Origin: Neospora caninum Liverpool
Taxonomy: Eukaryota; Apicomplexa; Conoidasida; Eucoccidiorida; Sarcocystidae
NCBI RefSeq assembly: GCF_000208865.1
Contig: NC_018395.1
Span: 5,008,839 to 5,072,838 of the forward strand
Reading direction: 5' to 3'
DNA length: 64,000 nucleotides
Shown: positions 45,319 to 57,852 of the stretch, in pieces
How the letters are laid out: each line of letters starts with the position of its first letter
How positions within the stretch are numbered: the stretch's first letter is position 1
Notes under the pieces: model-generated
Told to the model about the DNA's origin: nothing
Database searches by the model: none
What the model saw: the letters and a program-made list of their open reading frames with translations, nothing else
Position numbers and translations under genes: made by a program

Positions 45319-46215
45319 CGGACAGGCCAATCTGAGATCCATGCTGTCTCTGCACAGGGTTGCCCAGTTTTTGAAGTGTGCGAGTCTATCATCAATGCGA
45401 GTAAGCTTCGATCGTTTTTCGGTATTCATTGAATCATCGTCGTCGGAAGCGGACCGCCCTTGTGGTTTTCGGAAGGTGTGAGGTTATCGATCGATATAAT
45501 GAGGTAACAGAACGAAGTTCTGTTCCGAAAACCCTTTCGCGTACAGGACTGAGCACCATCAGTAGAGGGTTCTTCGGCTGCCGGATTAGCAAGTTGCATG
45601 CTCCGGCGTACAAGCTCTTTTCCCCATCTTTTCAAATGCGCAGGTATGTACTTCCTTTGGTTTGGACAATTTAACATTGCTGGTTTCGGTGAAAAAACCG
45701 ATGAATACGAGGAGCAGATCGGTGGTGCACTGTTTCTCGAAGTTTGCAACCGTAGTATCCGGGAGGTGTGACAGTCCACAATGCTAACTGTTATCTCTTC
45801 GGTTGGGGAGGAGAGAAGCCACGACTGATACAAATGTTCTGGGTCGTTTGACGTGGCCGCGCTGCTCATGAGCACTTCGCAGTCGTTAGAATTAGATGTA
45901 TAGTGCCAGCCGCGACGGGATCAACCTGTACAACGGTCCCCATCGACTTCAAACTGGTGTACGACGAGCGACGGCCGGTTTGTGGTACAGGTAATCACAC
46001 GTGACTCTGAACCGCCGCATTATTTGATGTTGCATAGATGCAGACAAAGGTGCTGAACCAGCAGTGCAGAGTCAAAGGAAGCGTAGGACGGCGGAGCTTA
46101 GAGCATAGGACTATGGAGACAAACGCTTTTTCCGCTAGGGCACTCCGTCGTGATGCATTCTCTGTCTACAACGTGTAATAGATACATACTCTCTGCTTCA
46201 GGTACAAAAACAGCA
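45319..46215. other. Gap between convergent genes
   Basis: This should hold the 3' UTRs of the RING-ZZ gene and of the 20-exon gene. A minus-strand frame at 45426-45875 (149 codons) has no recognisable features, and the 20-exon model already reaches a stop at 46216. It is left unannotated. Confidence 0.45.
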
Positions 46216-49200
46216 TTATGCGTCAGTTTCTCGCGTGCCTAACACTCGCTGCTTGGTTTGCTCGTAAAAAAAAACAGTGACGAGTTCGTTGAAGGATCGC
46301 AGTGCTTACCTCCTTAACCCCACGGAGCTTATCCTGGGCTTCCTCCCTAAAAGATCGGATCATTTCCTCTAGTGAGTTCCCCGCGGCATCGTCGGTGTCA
46401 GCTTCGTTTCCGGCGAACACAGAACGAAGTGCCGGATGCTTGAACTCCAGATTAAATTCGGGAACACAGTCCGGCAGAACCCGCATTCTCTCCAGAATTT
46501 GCTCCTTTTCCTGCATCCCCTGATATCTCAACAGATACTTGACGCATCGTCTACCTGCGTGATGCTCACTGCTTCAACGTTGAGTGCGAGCTTAGCAAAA
46601 CTCGCCCTTTGGTACTCGATGAGCCGCAGAAACTTCTTTTGAATCTCGGATTCCGCACTTTTGAATCTGACAGCAGTGGAGAGAGTTGCCGTAACTGCAC
46701 GCAGGACCACCTCTTTGTGCAGCCTTACTCGGAGTGCACCCGATTTAGAAGTTTAAGTTTCCCGTCTTCTATGGACTCGGTTGCCCTCATCTAAACCAAC
46801 ACATCGGGTAGATTTTTAAAGCGCATGAAATCAACTTTCGACTCACTAGCAAACGCACAACGCTCTCCGGATAGCCGTCGGGTTGAGCAGGGGTAAAGTT
46901 GTCACGACCGTTGAAGGAGTCCTTTCCTGAAAAAAGTTGATACCGTCGATGTTCACGCAGCCTCTAAAAAAATGTTGCACTCACGTGGGGATGTCCCCTG
47001 CGATCGTTTCGCTGGGGAACAGGAACCTTGAGTGTATGTTCTCTGAATCTTGATACATCTCCTGTAATTGTGTATGCTTCGAATCTCTTCTGACTTTTTT
47101 TCTTGGGCGGACATCCACAAAGGGTGACGGGAAGGCCCGACAGCCATGCAGGCCTTGCGGCAAGCGGTGAGCGCCGGGTGATTCACGGCAGACCGTAGTA
47201 GGCACCTTGGAGGCCGCTGGATCGAACACTAGGTCGGCACCACTCGGTAGACTTTGCTGTCCACAAGATATCTAAATTTCTGGTCAGTTAACTGGGAAGA
47301 GTATTAATGAATCCTGTCGTTTTCATACCTGTGCGTGGTCGCGTCGAGTAGTTGCCGGCGGCGAAACGGCACTCAGAAAAGTGTCTGCGGATTCGCCAGC
47401 AGAAAGTTGTCAACGATTATCCGTTCGGAAGGATGACACAAGTGACAGCTCACTCTGAGTGACGGAGGAGTCCAGCAGAGTAACCTTTGACTGAGATTCG
47501 GGGGGAGCTGCCTGTCTTGCGTCATCGGCGGTGCAGCATGCTTCGCCTCCGTTCTGGACTCTACAGAGAAGTGATGGGTGACTGGTGAAACAATGTCACT
47601 TCTCGTCACAGTACCCGAGTCCGATGCTGACAGCCGACTCCTTGATGTTACTAGCACTGACCCCAACAGCGACGCTGCTGCCACATGATGTCCCTTCTAG
47701 AGACGACAGTGTCTCAGTTTCTTGTGACTGTCGGGATGGCGCGTGCTGGCCAAAAGTTTTGTTGACAGCCTGGCCCGTTTGGCTGTTAATAATTGTGCCG
47801 GGTGTGATGTCGCGCTGGTCTCTGGCTTGGGCATTTTGCACGCAGGCAACAGGATCAACGTTAGAATCCGAAGTGCCCGCTATATCAAGGAGGTCCGAAT
47901 TCGGGATTGGCCATGTTATAACTTCACCGGCAGCCTCCAGGTCCTTCGTTGATGCGAATTCTACACGAAGACTGTGGTGCTTGGTTGGATGTGCAGTAAG
48001 CTGGGTGTTGACGATCAGCTGAGAAAACTGGCCTGCGCGAGAACGGGTGTTCAAACGGAACGTGCTCGGCCTCAGGAAAAGCGCCATTACTTCGGACAGA
48101 AGTGACGCTCGCCGACGCATTGCTTGCAGTCACATCTTGAGCGGGCCCGTTGTACGCCGATAGATCCGCAGAAGGTGCTTGCTCCTCTAAATCCTGTTGG
48201 GGAGAGAATTACCCCTTCCACTGTTGTCCTTGGTCCGGTATCCAAAAGCTCACCTTTGTCGAGGCAAAGTCATCCTTTTTCCGCAGTTTTCGCTGCTGGC
48301 AATTTGATAGGCTGCTGTGCTCACCGCCATCGCCGGCACCAGCCGATATGTGCTTCTCATTCGGGCTCGCCAAAGCGTCAAGCAAATCCTGGTCGGGGCC
48401 ATCCATGCCCTGAAGTAATACCTAATAAGCCCACACCTGGCCGCGGTGTGTGACCATGTTACTCCTCACCCCAGGGTTTACGACACGTCCAAGAGCCTCA
48501 GAGAACTCATCAAGCCTCGATTGGTCGTGAAAATCCATATCTAATGTGACTGTCTCCACTTCTTCAAAACTAAAGTTTTTGCCTGATGGTGCCCTGCTTC
48601 AAAAGTCGGTTGAATGGTAGACTGAGCTCAGCGTTCTCACAGTCCTCAGGAGCTAGCATGAGTTGCAGACTAGCACGCGAGTCCTCGTATGACACTGCCT
48701 TCAAGCAATAAAGAGGGACCTCGAAATGCTCCTCCTGGCGGCGCAGATGGATATTTGCGGCGGGAAAGTGCAGTGGGACGACTTACAGCATCCTGGTCGC
48801 TTTTCACAACGATGGAAAACTGTTCCACCACCACCCGACCGGAAAAAGCCTTGTCCTGATCTTCTTGTTCTCTGAAAACCATTCATACGTGCCAGGACCG
48901 TCAGGCAGCTCACCTCCACCTCAATATGCGAAGCCATTTCTATGGGCTTCCCCCTCTCAACAGATCTTTGTGTCAAATAAGTGCTGATGAACGCACTTTT
49001 CTCCATTCCGTCAAACACAGGCATGTGTTCTCTGTGTTGAAGGGGAGCCAGTACTGCTTTAACAAACTTTAGCGCTCTCCTGGTTGAGGATATGTTAGCA
49101 AGTCCGAGTCTCGTTGCATTCTCGATGCCATGAAACGTCACGCTTGCTGTTGAGCGGAAATATATATAGGTAGTGCCAAACGAGAAAGTACATTCATCTT

Positions 49201-50230
49201 CGGTCTCACAGTATAACGCTCTGAGCTCCTCGTGAGCTGCTGTCTCGGCCGCATTTGCGATCTCGGTGAGCAGTTCATCAAACTGAACGTGATCGGAACG
49301 TTGAAGCGACAATTACTACACTGGGACGGTTGTTTTCACTGACCTCCCGTATCTGGGCAGCTGTTGGTTTGAAACGCTCAAGAAGCAGGTCTGCAGCCTG
49401 CGCTGCTGCAGTTGCGGACTTCGTGATCAAATACCCACGAGCCAAGCGCGTGCGAAGCGAAAGCTGCTCTGCACGAAATGATGGATTTGTAGTTTCACCA
49501 TCATCTCCGGTATGTTGTGTGGGGCTTACCGTTCTTCCGTTCCTTCTGCACAAGAGTATGAGCAGCGATAGAGGCTTGGAGACAGCCGAGAATCAATTCT
49601 ACAACGTCACAAATGTGCCCGCAATCACCAGCCATTTTCTTGATTTGCACTCCTACTCTTGAGCTTGCTTCCAAGAGCGGGCAAAATAGCGTCGAGGTTG
49701 TGCCAAAGCAAACGGAGCTGGATAGAAAAATCATGGAAACCGTGGCTGTCTATCGAGGGGGGAGGGTAGAGGGACTTTACAAGTAAATCCATGCAAATTT
49801 GTGTCGCCCTGGCCAGATATACCGCAGCATCGTCTTGCCATTTCTGCGCCACTGCGTCGACCACATCCTGAACTCCACGCGTAAAATGGCAATTCTACAC
49901 AGACAATGTTCAATAGACTACCGTGTAGAGGAGCATGATACTGGGGGACGAAAAACACTCGGTGAGCTGCTTGTCCTCTAGCCCTTCTAGTACAACCAAA
50001 AGCGCCGCTACAGTTTTGTCAGTACGCGGTTCAGTCAAGCCTTCAAGCGCAATCGCCAGCAGTTCCTCTACGACTTGGAGATCGAGCATTTGGCACTCTT
50101 GTGGTTCAGCGGACAGAAGAAGTCTGATTTCTTTCAGAGCCAGTAAGAGGTCCTTTGAGCCACTTTCTCTGGCCCTCTTCAGGCCGGACCAGCAAAGCTG
50201 TGCCCACTCTTGCTTGGAGTCAACCGCCAT
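46216..50230 (-). CDS. Unrecognised 957-residue protein encoded in 20 exons with very short introns
   Basis: The model joins minus-strand exons 50230-49922, 49867-49657, 49598-49530, 49468-49344, 49282-48914, 48855-48787, 48734-48641, 48582-48470, 48409-48254, 48193-48091, 48032-47615, 47560-47454, 47384-47329, 47271-47206, 47101-46985, 46927-46847, 46790-46729, 46666-46555, 46510-46310 and 46251-46216. The total is 2,874 bases with closed phases. Introns are 44-69 bases, except one of about 104 whose acceptor (47102-47104) is my weakest choice. The N-terminal 240 residues are helical and repeat-like (VVEELLAIALEGL, LLVKSLYPPP, AAQAADLLLERF). Residues 240-450 look like a mixed globular region. 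490-820 is polar and disordered. The C-terminus is coiled-coil (EIQKKFLRLIEYQ, LEEMIRSFREEAQDKL). No signal peptide, membrane helix or catalytic motif is visible. I do not recognise a family. It is a tandem neighbour of the axonemal DRC10-like gene. Confidence 0.7.
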
Positions 50231-51322
50231 GTTGCTTTATTCCAACCACCAGAACAAAAGGCGCTGAACTTGAATTACAGCTGATAAATGGAGGAGGAAA
50301 CGACACACTTTGATACTCACGGGGAAACCCGTATCACACGCACACCCTATCTCGGTGCCTGTCAGTTCGTTGTCAGATAGGGATGGCTGACCGTGAGGTC
50401 CGCCAGACACATGTGTCGGGACGTAAGCCAGTTGGGTGTACGGACACGCGCGTCACGAGATTTGCACCGCAAACGGTGCTGTCAGTGGCAGTGAATGTAA
50501 AAACTATGCGGTATTTTGATAGCTGCTCTCATGGAAAAGCACGTATTCGTCTCAAGCAGTTCATCCTGTCGACGATACAGAGATTTTCACGTGGGGAAAG
50601 GCTCTGCGAACTGACTCAAAAGTGTAGCGCCTCGACATGTTAATTTCATGTCGAGCGTGTGTTTGACAACCATTAAGCAGGAGAAGCAGAGCACGAGTCA
50701 TCCACCTTCTACGTGATGATGTTTGTTTCATGCATGACGCATGGCAAGGTGTTTGCCTGAGACAATAAAGCGACAGACGTGTTGCAATCCTGTGTGTACT
50801 CTGTGTCCGTAGCCGACGGCATCCATCCTATCTGGCATGCTGTTCTGTGGCGTGCCTCGACCTGTTAGTGGAGAAGTTTCTATTCTTCAGTGTCCAGGAG
50901 ATAAGATTGGTCACTGTCATGCCTGGGTGGCAAGCCAAATGCGAGACGCTGTGAAGACGACTCGTCAAACTGATTAACAACTCTACTCATTGCCGCCTCC
51001 CAACGAGCACACTGTGGGTGCCCACTGTTGCAGCGCGGCAATCACTCATACAAGTAATGTATAAGACGACCACACACCAGTGAACAGCGGAGCTCAAGCC
51101 GCTGAAAAGTCACACATATGTGCTGTGAACAAATCTTAGCGCCCAAACTGTCGGTTTTGCAAATGGAAGGAGCTTCTAGTTGGCTTTGCGTCTCTCACCA
51201 CGGTTGGAGTGTAGGCCGTCTCCACCAGTCTCAGATACGCCCCTTCCAGATGCCACGTATCAAAAAGCCGCCGTAAAAGCGAAAGAAGGAAATCGAAAAA
51301 CTATGCAAATTGCATATACCCC
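50231..51322. other. Intergenic stretch upstream of the 20-exon gene
   Basis: It carries the promoter of the 20-exon gene and the 3' end of the DRC10-like gene. No coding frame with support was found. The composition is mixed, without long repeats. Confidence 0.55.
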
Positions 51323-52908
51323 CTACTTCTTCTTGCCCTTCCTTCCTTTTTTGTTGCGAGCGTTCTTCTTCATTGCCACATACTCTTCTCTTTGTCGTAT
51401 TCCTCTCCAGTACGCCTGAAGGAGGGTAGCTGCTGCGGCCAGCCTTTGTAGATTTCTATCGGTGATAGTCTGGCGAGCGTTCTGTATCTCGTCTTCCTGT
51501 TGGATCCTTTCATTCTCTTCATTGATAGCTTGCAACTGTCTCTGCAGATGGGCCACGAACTCTTCCTTCGCTGCGTTCTTTTTTGCGACCTCCCTAACCT
51601 CTGCAGTACATCGATCTCACACGAGGGTGGCAGTGTATCATCTACGGTAGTGCAAGCAGCTCTTCAAATAGACCGTGAACACATAAGATCATCGAGTATA
51701 ATGATATGCTCCTGAATGTAACGGTACAGGCTCACTCAGCTAGACGAGCCCAAAACCATAACTTCGTAATGTCAATAGTTTGCGAGTGAACCCTTCAGAA
51801 GGAACTACAGTGTGAAAGTGCTTACTTGCATCTTTTTCGATCATTTCACGATCATATGTTTCGATGATTCGCTCCAGATCTTTCTCTGCGATCTTCTTCT
51901 TGCTCTTCAACGTGTCGGTTTCCTCTTTCCCTCGAGAGAAGATCATGGAATTATGCTTTTGTTGCTGGGTGATGCGTGATGCGAGTTCTGACACCCGCAC
52001 GTCAAAGTTTCGTGTGTGCTCCTCTTCCCGCTTTCTATACTGTTCATGTAACTGTGCAAGGCGTTGTTCTGTGAAATCATGGACATCCTGTAAGTCTGCC
52101 TTCAGTTTGACAACCATTTCTGATGACCGATTAGAGGCTTTCTCTCTCTCCGTTCGAAGAAGCGTTAGCTGCTTTTCGAGTTCTGTCCGTCGCGACGAGG
52201 CGGCCTTCTCCTGCTCGATGTACCGTTCTAACAACTCTTTCCTTGCTCGCTCTTCTTCAACTGTCATCTTCATCCTTTTTACCATGACATCCTAAACACA
52301 AGAAAGGATCATGGCAACAACCGTCACCGTGGTAAATTGGATCTTCTAGGAAAAAAGGTGGCAATCTGACCAACTGGGGGAAATGATTCTTCACCTGCAT
52401 ATCTGCCAGAGTATGAATCAGCTTCATAGGGTTTATCGGACGTGTCTCCTGGAAAGCTCTCAATTCCTGAACAATGTTCGGAATCATTCGCATTCTCCGG
52501 CATAGATCCCGAGTATTCTTCTCAAGCTGCTCTGTAATTTCTTGGATATCATCCGTATCCAGTGTCACCAACGAATCCTCATTGGCATTGTTGATATTTC
52601 CTTGATATAATTCCTCCAGGCGGATTTGGTTGGCTAACTTCCTTGCCAACTCGGGCCCAAGGAAGTTTGACACTTTGTCGCCTTCATCATTCTGGATGCC
52701 TTCAAGAACCTGTACGAAAACGCTCTGATGTACATGAAGGAGTGAAAGAGAAACCGTGTCTTGAGCTTTCCGTTTCAATGCTGCTCGGCAGATACAGAAT
52801 GCATACCTGGCGGGTGGCGACTGAGAGATACGTGAGCTTCTCTGTCAGCTCCTCCATGATTGCCACAACGCGCTGGGCGTCAACAGTCATTGACTTTCCT
52901 GAGGCCAT
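51323..52908 (-). CDS. DRC10/IQCD-like dynein regulatory complex protein
   Basis: Four exons, 52908-52807, 52709-52395, 52291-51826 and 51600-51323, total 1,161 bases and 386 residues, phases closed. The N-terminus (TVDAQRVVAIMEELTEKL) and the following segment (IVQELRAFQETRPINPMKLI) align by eye with human IQCD/DRC10. A long coiled coil occupies about 140-340 (ERARKELLERYIEQEK, QRLAQLHEQYRKREEE). An IQ motif lies at about 354-368 (LLQAYWRGIRQREEY), and the chain ends in a lysine-rich tail (NKKGRKGKKK), which is also a feature of DRC10 and of the related DRC9/IQCG. The dynein regulatory (nexin) complex links axonemal doublets and tunes dynein (family knowledge). In coccidia only male gametes build flagella, so expression limited to microgametes is inferred. 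DRC9 is the main alternative. Confidence 0.83.
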
Positions 52909-54649
52909 TTTGATTGATAGTCTTGCTTAGCCTGCGGCGTTAAGCCCATATATCTGGAGAAGTATTCCCATCCCAGTTCGATGCTTCGATAGGTTGCAAG
53001 AAGCTGCCCGAAGTTTGAACACGATTTCACACGAAGGCAGCTGCGGTTGTGGAGGACGGATGTTGAGTTTTCCCATCCTCCACGGGTGCGGCCGACACAG
53101 AAAAGACGTTTCCTTTTCAGTCAGGTGGCTAAATGTCAATCAAACATGCGAATTTTTGTTTTTCCATGAAGTCTATTTGGAAGAAGAGTCTTGATAGTAG
53201 TACCGTTAAGTACGTAATATACAGTCCCAGCAGTAGCGGTTAAACTATAGAAGAGTCGAATTTCCGGTGGATGACTGAAGAAAATATGAGACTGTAGGCG
53301 CTGGGCTAATTTACAAGCCCTTAAAACATGGCGTTCAATCAAGCGGCCGTAGACAAAAATGTATAGCAATAACACAAGATTGAGCACGGCCCGCTGATCC
53401 CTCTTTCCCTCCAGAAAGCGGAGGCCGACTACAATGTAAACCTCCGAAGGAGCCTCGATTTGGGAGTGTACGAATTGTTGTCACAGCAAGAGCCTGGACT
53501 TTCCTTTTCGTGGTACTCTGGTATAACGCGGTAAAACGGCGGCGCAATGGCGCGGATCCAGTCGGGCGCAACTCAGTCCCGCGTCTTTCCAGTTAAGCCT
53601 ACTACACTGGGGAAGGATCCGTTGTTGCTTTCGACAGAGCTACCACTACTTAACTTAGCCATTCATGCAAAACCATAGTTACGAGAGACTTTGATCCAGT
53701 AAACAAGCGTTGCTGCCCGATTCTAACGGCATCTTTCTTGGGTATGATTTACATTGTGTTCTCGTGTGCATGCAGACGCAACAGTTTGCGCCCTCCGGTC
53801 GTCTCACAACCCTTTCCCTCGTAGGCCACCCTGCAGAGCAACAAGAACAGTTATTTCTTTTTGAATAACGTGGCTCTGGGAGACAAGGCAACAAGAACAA
53901 ACGAAAACTCACTCGGCAGCTCCATGCGGCCTTTTCGCTAGGTTCGCAACGCCACACACACAGCGCCAGCGCGCGATCAGAACCATTCGAGGTCACCTTT
54001 GCGAGGAGCTTCTTGGCCGACGTTTTCGTAGTGGAGAAGTGTGATCCAGTGCTTGCCACCATGCCGGGGTCTAGTTTTTTCTGAAGGTCACAGTCTCCTT
54101 TCTTCCGAGAGCCGGGAAACACGGCACATGGCGAATGCGTGTGTTTTGATGCAAAGGCAGAAGACGCAACCCCGGAGTTTTTTTACTTTTCCTTATTCCT
54201 TCTCGGAGGGCAACTGCATTTATCTCCTGAGTTGGCCCCTTGACATGCACGTGCACATGGCTTTCTTGTCTCCCATTATCAAACGTGTGCTTTTGCGCCG
54301 AACGAAATAATCGTATGCAGCCCCCAACGTCGTGAGAATATTACTCGTATCCTCTTTCACTTCAATGCGGTAGCCACTGAAATTTGCACAGTCCCACCAA
54401 GTCGTGTTTTGTCTCTTTACGCTGGGCTTTTCCGATTCCTCTGCCTTTCCGAGGGGTAACAGTGCATGCTCGATCCGTTGCTGCCCTCGAGCATTTAATA
54501 GCCGTGCTATAAAGTGTGGCCTATGCGCTGAATGTACACACAGCCTGCGTTTTAGCACACCCCCGCGCAAAGACGTTCATATTGAAGAAGTGGACCGCGG
54601 CGGAGGTCTCTTGAGTAGAGTCGGCGAAAGGTCGTGATCGTTTTCAAAA
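52909..54649. promoter_or_regulatory. Shared 5' region between DRC10-like and TMEM33-like genes
   Basis: The starts diverge across 1.7 kb. A minus-strand frame of 147 codons (53679-54122) is listed separately as doubtful. Nothing else was recognised. Promoter function is inferred from the head-to-head arrangement. Confidence 0.4.
53679..54122 (-). CDS. Doubtful ORF, 147 codons
   Basis: An open frame without introns. The middle part, from an internal ATG at 54062 (MVASTGSHFSTTKTSAKK, then SNGSDRALALCVW), is the most protein-like portion. It is followed by a strong GTGAGT at about 53910, which could be a splice donor leading to a short terminal exon. No family, signal peptide or membrane segment is recognised. 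It may be a small gene or chance. Confidence 0.2.
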   Translation of the reverse strand: MFPGSRKKGDCDLQKKLDPGMVASTGSHFSTTKTSAKKLLAKVTSNGSDRALALCVWRCEPSEKAAWSCRVSFRLFLLPCLPEPRYSKRNNCSCCSAGWPTRERVVRRPEGANCCVCMHTRTQCKSYPRKMPLESGSNACLLDQSLS

Positions 54650-57600
54650 ATGTCGTCGCATGCTTGGGACGGAGCCGAGCTGAGCGCGGCGGAGCAGGCA
54701 TTTCTGTCATACGAGTGGGGAAAGAGCGCAAAATGGCAAGCTTACCTCGACAGCTTGTATCCGACTCCGCCGCTGAACAAGATGATGAAGTGGAAGAAGA
54801 AGTTCTTCAAGACGCACGAGGTGGGTTCGATTTGGAAAGACTCCTCCCGTCCTTTCTGGATTCACGGCATCTCACTTCGTATTCCGTGACCATATTCATA
54901 ACAGTACACTTTTGTAGTAGTGCATGCGCCTGTGTTTCGATTCGAAAGCAATACGCGAGGGATGAGTCTTACGTTTCACTGGGTCTTCTCTCAGCTGCAT
55001 GCTCGCTATGGAAAACCCTTGGGGCGTTCTACCGTGTTTTTCCAAACATTGCGTGAGCGGGCCGTGGTCCTTTATTCGGTGAGGCGAATCGCAGGCTTCT
55101 GTCCCAAAGGGCGGGGCAAGAGGTGGGTTGTGTTGACAGCGCATTGTGGTTCCAGGTGCTTCCGTCATGAAGAAAGGGACATATCCGTGTGGGTACAGTC
55201 GCACTGCCCGCGACCAATCGCGGACACAGACATGCCAGCAGTTTAATGCGAGTTGTCGAACAAGGTCCGGCGTTCTTTGTGGTACTGGCTAGAACTGCAT
55301 TGATCGTCCATCTCCACACCTAATCTCACGCCGATGAACACTGCTTTCGTAGGAGAACCCTCTTGACATTTACTCTGGTAGCGTTACGATGATTACTTCA
55401 AAACAGAAAAGGTATAACATAGCCTTTTTGGAAAGGCCCCTTAAGGGGCCAGCAGAAAAATCGCAAGAACTCTTCAGCGATATGTGCATGGCAGTTGTAA
55501 GCTTATTCTTTTTTGCCCCGGTATGCTGTGTTGTTTCAACTGCAGAACCCAAATTTTGATCCGGATTCTCCTGCTCTGGCAGCTGCCCTCGAACAGTCCT
55601 CGACACAACAGCCACGCTCTCAAGCTCCACCATCGGGACCAAGCGGAAATGTGCCAACGTATCCTTCCTATTCTCGTCCGTCTCAAAGTTACTCATCACC
55701 GGCACGAACGTCCTTCCTTCGATCCAAAGTTCTTCCTCCTCTCTGTGCTATGGGCCTTGCCGTCGGTGTCGCTCTCTCTTTACTTTCAGTTTTTTCTTCT
55801 CAAGACCCCGAACAGCCTACCGTAAGTTCTTTCGGCTGCAGCGCTCGTGTTGCTACAAGTACCAATGGGGAGCGGCCGATACACTGAGCGTTCCCAGGCG
55901 TGTGGTGCCAGTGGAGGTTCCTTACCTGAAACACGGCACCACACGTTTGCTCGTTCTTTTTATTTCCACAAGCGATGTTCGCGAGTCGGGGGGCGGCCAT
56001 CGTCCTGTCGAATGGGGCAACCGAAGCAGCGTGCTGTGGTCAACGACCGGCGTTCTCGTTAGCCTGGATATCCTTGCTGGTAAAAGTCGTCTGTCCAGGA
56101 CGGCAAACAGGACGGTTGCTTGCGCTTTCGATCCTTCTATTCCAATGGACGCATGTGTTGCGGAACGAGAAAACGCGCTCATGCCCCGCAGTGCAAAGTT
56201 GTCAACTGCATGCGCGGCCGCACACACTGGGTTTTCCAGTATGAGAGACCGGGTTCTCTTGTCAGTTGTATTTCGATTGACAGGCAATTCCGCTGTGCGA
56301 CCAGCAAGAATTTTGGTATTTGGGGATCAAGGCAGATTGCACAGTGCTGCGATCTACCGGAGTCCTCGTTGGCAGGAAACGGCGTGTAGCCCCGTTTTCG
56401 CGGCGAGCTCAGAAAGGCGTCCCGAAAGGAACTGCACAGAACAGGGTTTGTCTTTTCGCGACTTTGAGGGTGCCCGGAATGCTGCGTATTGGGGAGGAAG
56501 GACGAGAACACTCCTGGCGGCGATGCGCGTTTGATGCGCTATAATTTCTTTCCTTCTCATGTGCGTTGTCTCTCACCACGCAGCGCCCCGGACTCACGGG
56601 TTCTGTCCTCCTCTTTGGATCGTTCGTGCTTCACGTCTACATCGTTCTGGGAGGCCCGCCGATCCGCTTTTCAAATTTCTCGGAGTCGATCGCTACAGAC
56701 CTCCCTCCGTACTTCCAACAAGCTCTTCACTTGGATGCCGTTCACGCACTATTCTACTTGATGTTCACGGCGTCTATGCCTACCTCTCTTCCGGTTATCC
56801 TCTCGCCAGCACTCTCCGCCGTTCTCGTGTTCTTCACTTTGATGGCAGGCGACGGCATCCCAGCCATCGTCAAGACGTAAGCATGGGCGAGTCGCACTGT
56901 TAAGGCAACGCCGATCCTTCGGAGTGGTCTGACGCTCCTTTTTCTTGCGCTCTGTTTCGGCGTTTCGGCACCAACAAGTAGGCCGCATGAGTCAGGATGC
57001 GCAAAGGCATCAATCAAGGCAAAAGCCTCCAGTTTTTTTCAGCCGACACGGAGAAGGGAAAGTTTGGAATGGACAGGAACAGAAGGCAAAATATTGACGG
57101 CATTCCAATACGTATTGTGTTGTTTCGACGAACTCTCTCCCACGACTGGAATTCTAGAATCCCTAGTATCTGCTGTCCTCTAATCCGAAAGTCTCCTTCA
57201 TGTGACAGTTTGTGTAAATTTTGTCGTGCCGTTTATGTTCTGCAGCAACCCTCTTCTCCGCAAGGCCACTATGAAGGTGCAATCCAATGTAAGCCTGTTT
57301 CTGGCAATGCCTATGTGAGTTGGGGGAATCAACTACTTTCTTTTCGTCGGACATACACGAACAAACGCGACACTGGTCGATCGGGAGGGACCGTGTCAGC
57401 GTTGCAGGTGTGCCACGACAGCTCCACTTGATCTCGCAGATCTGGGGTGTTGTCTCCTTTGGCCTGTTTTTGCAGAGAATGCTCTTGATGCAGCAACGCG
57501 CCGACGTGGAAGTGTTCTTTGGCCTCTTTTTCATTTTGTCGCGGATTTTGACACTCAACTTCTCCGTCTCCAACAGCGTCATTCCCATTTTCCTGTACTT

Positions 57601-57852
57601 TCACCTCTTCAGAATTCGGTATGCCCGTAAAAAATGGAGTCCGGCGTCTGGCGCGTGTGTTTTGTTACCACCTCGAGACCTCAGTGTCTCTCGACGCCCG
57701 GAAACTCAAGATGTTGCGAAAGTCTGTTTTTCAACAGGCGAGAGGAGACGGCCCTAGCAAATCCTGTACTGCTCTGCCGACATGTGCCAATCTGGGGGCC
57801 GCAGTTTGTTCGGCGGTGGGCAGACTTGCTTATCCATTGCTCTTTCTCTTAG
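54650..57852 (+). CDS. TMEM33/Pom33-family multi-pass ER/nuclear-envelope protein
   Basis: Six exons, 54650-54820, 55546-55821, 56584-56876, 57246-57288, 57476-57618 and 57738-57852, total 1,041 bases and 346 residues with all phases closed. The start is aaaaATG. Residues 1-57 are a Trp/Lys-rich cytosolic head, and 58-125 a Pro/Ser-rich linker. Hydrophobic segments follow: one at about 128-148 (LCAMGLAVGVALSLLS), one at 155-172 (SVLLFGSFVLHVYIV), two within 195-240 (HALFYLMFTASMP, ALSAVLVFFTLMA), and two within 270-310 (VFFGLFFILSRIL, VIPIFLYFHLFRI). The segment order, the IPIFLYFHLFRIR stretch and a C-terminal PQFVRRW correspond to the core of TMEM33, which shapes ER tubules and, as Pom33, helps distribute nuclear pores (family knowledge). 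The extended N-terminus is not in animal TMEM33. An alternative acceptor for exon 5 at 57438 would add 13 residues. Confidence 0.8.
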
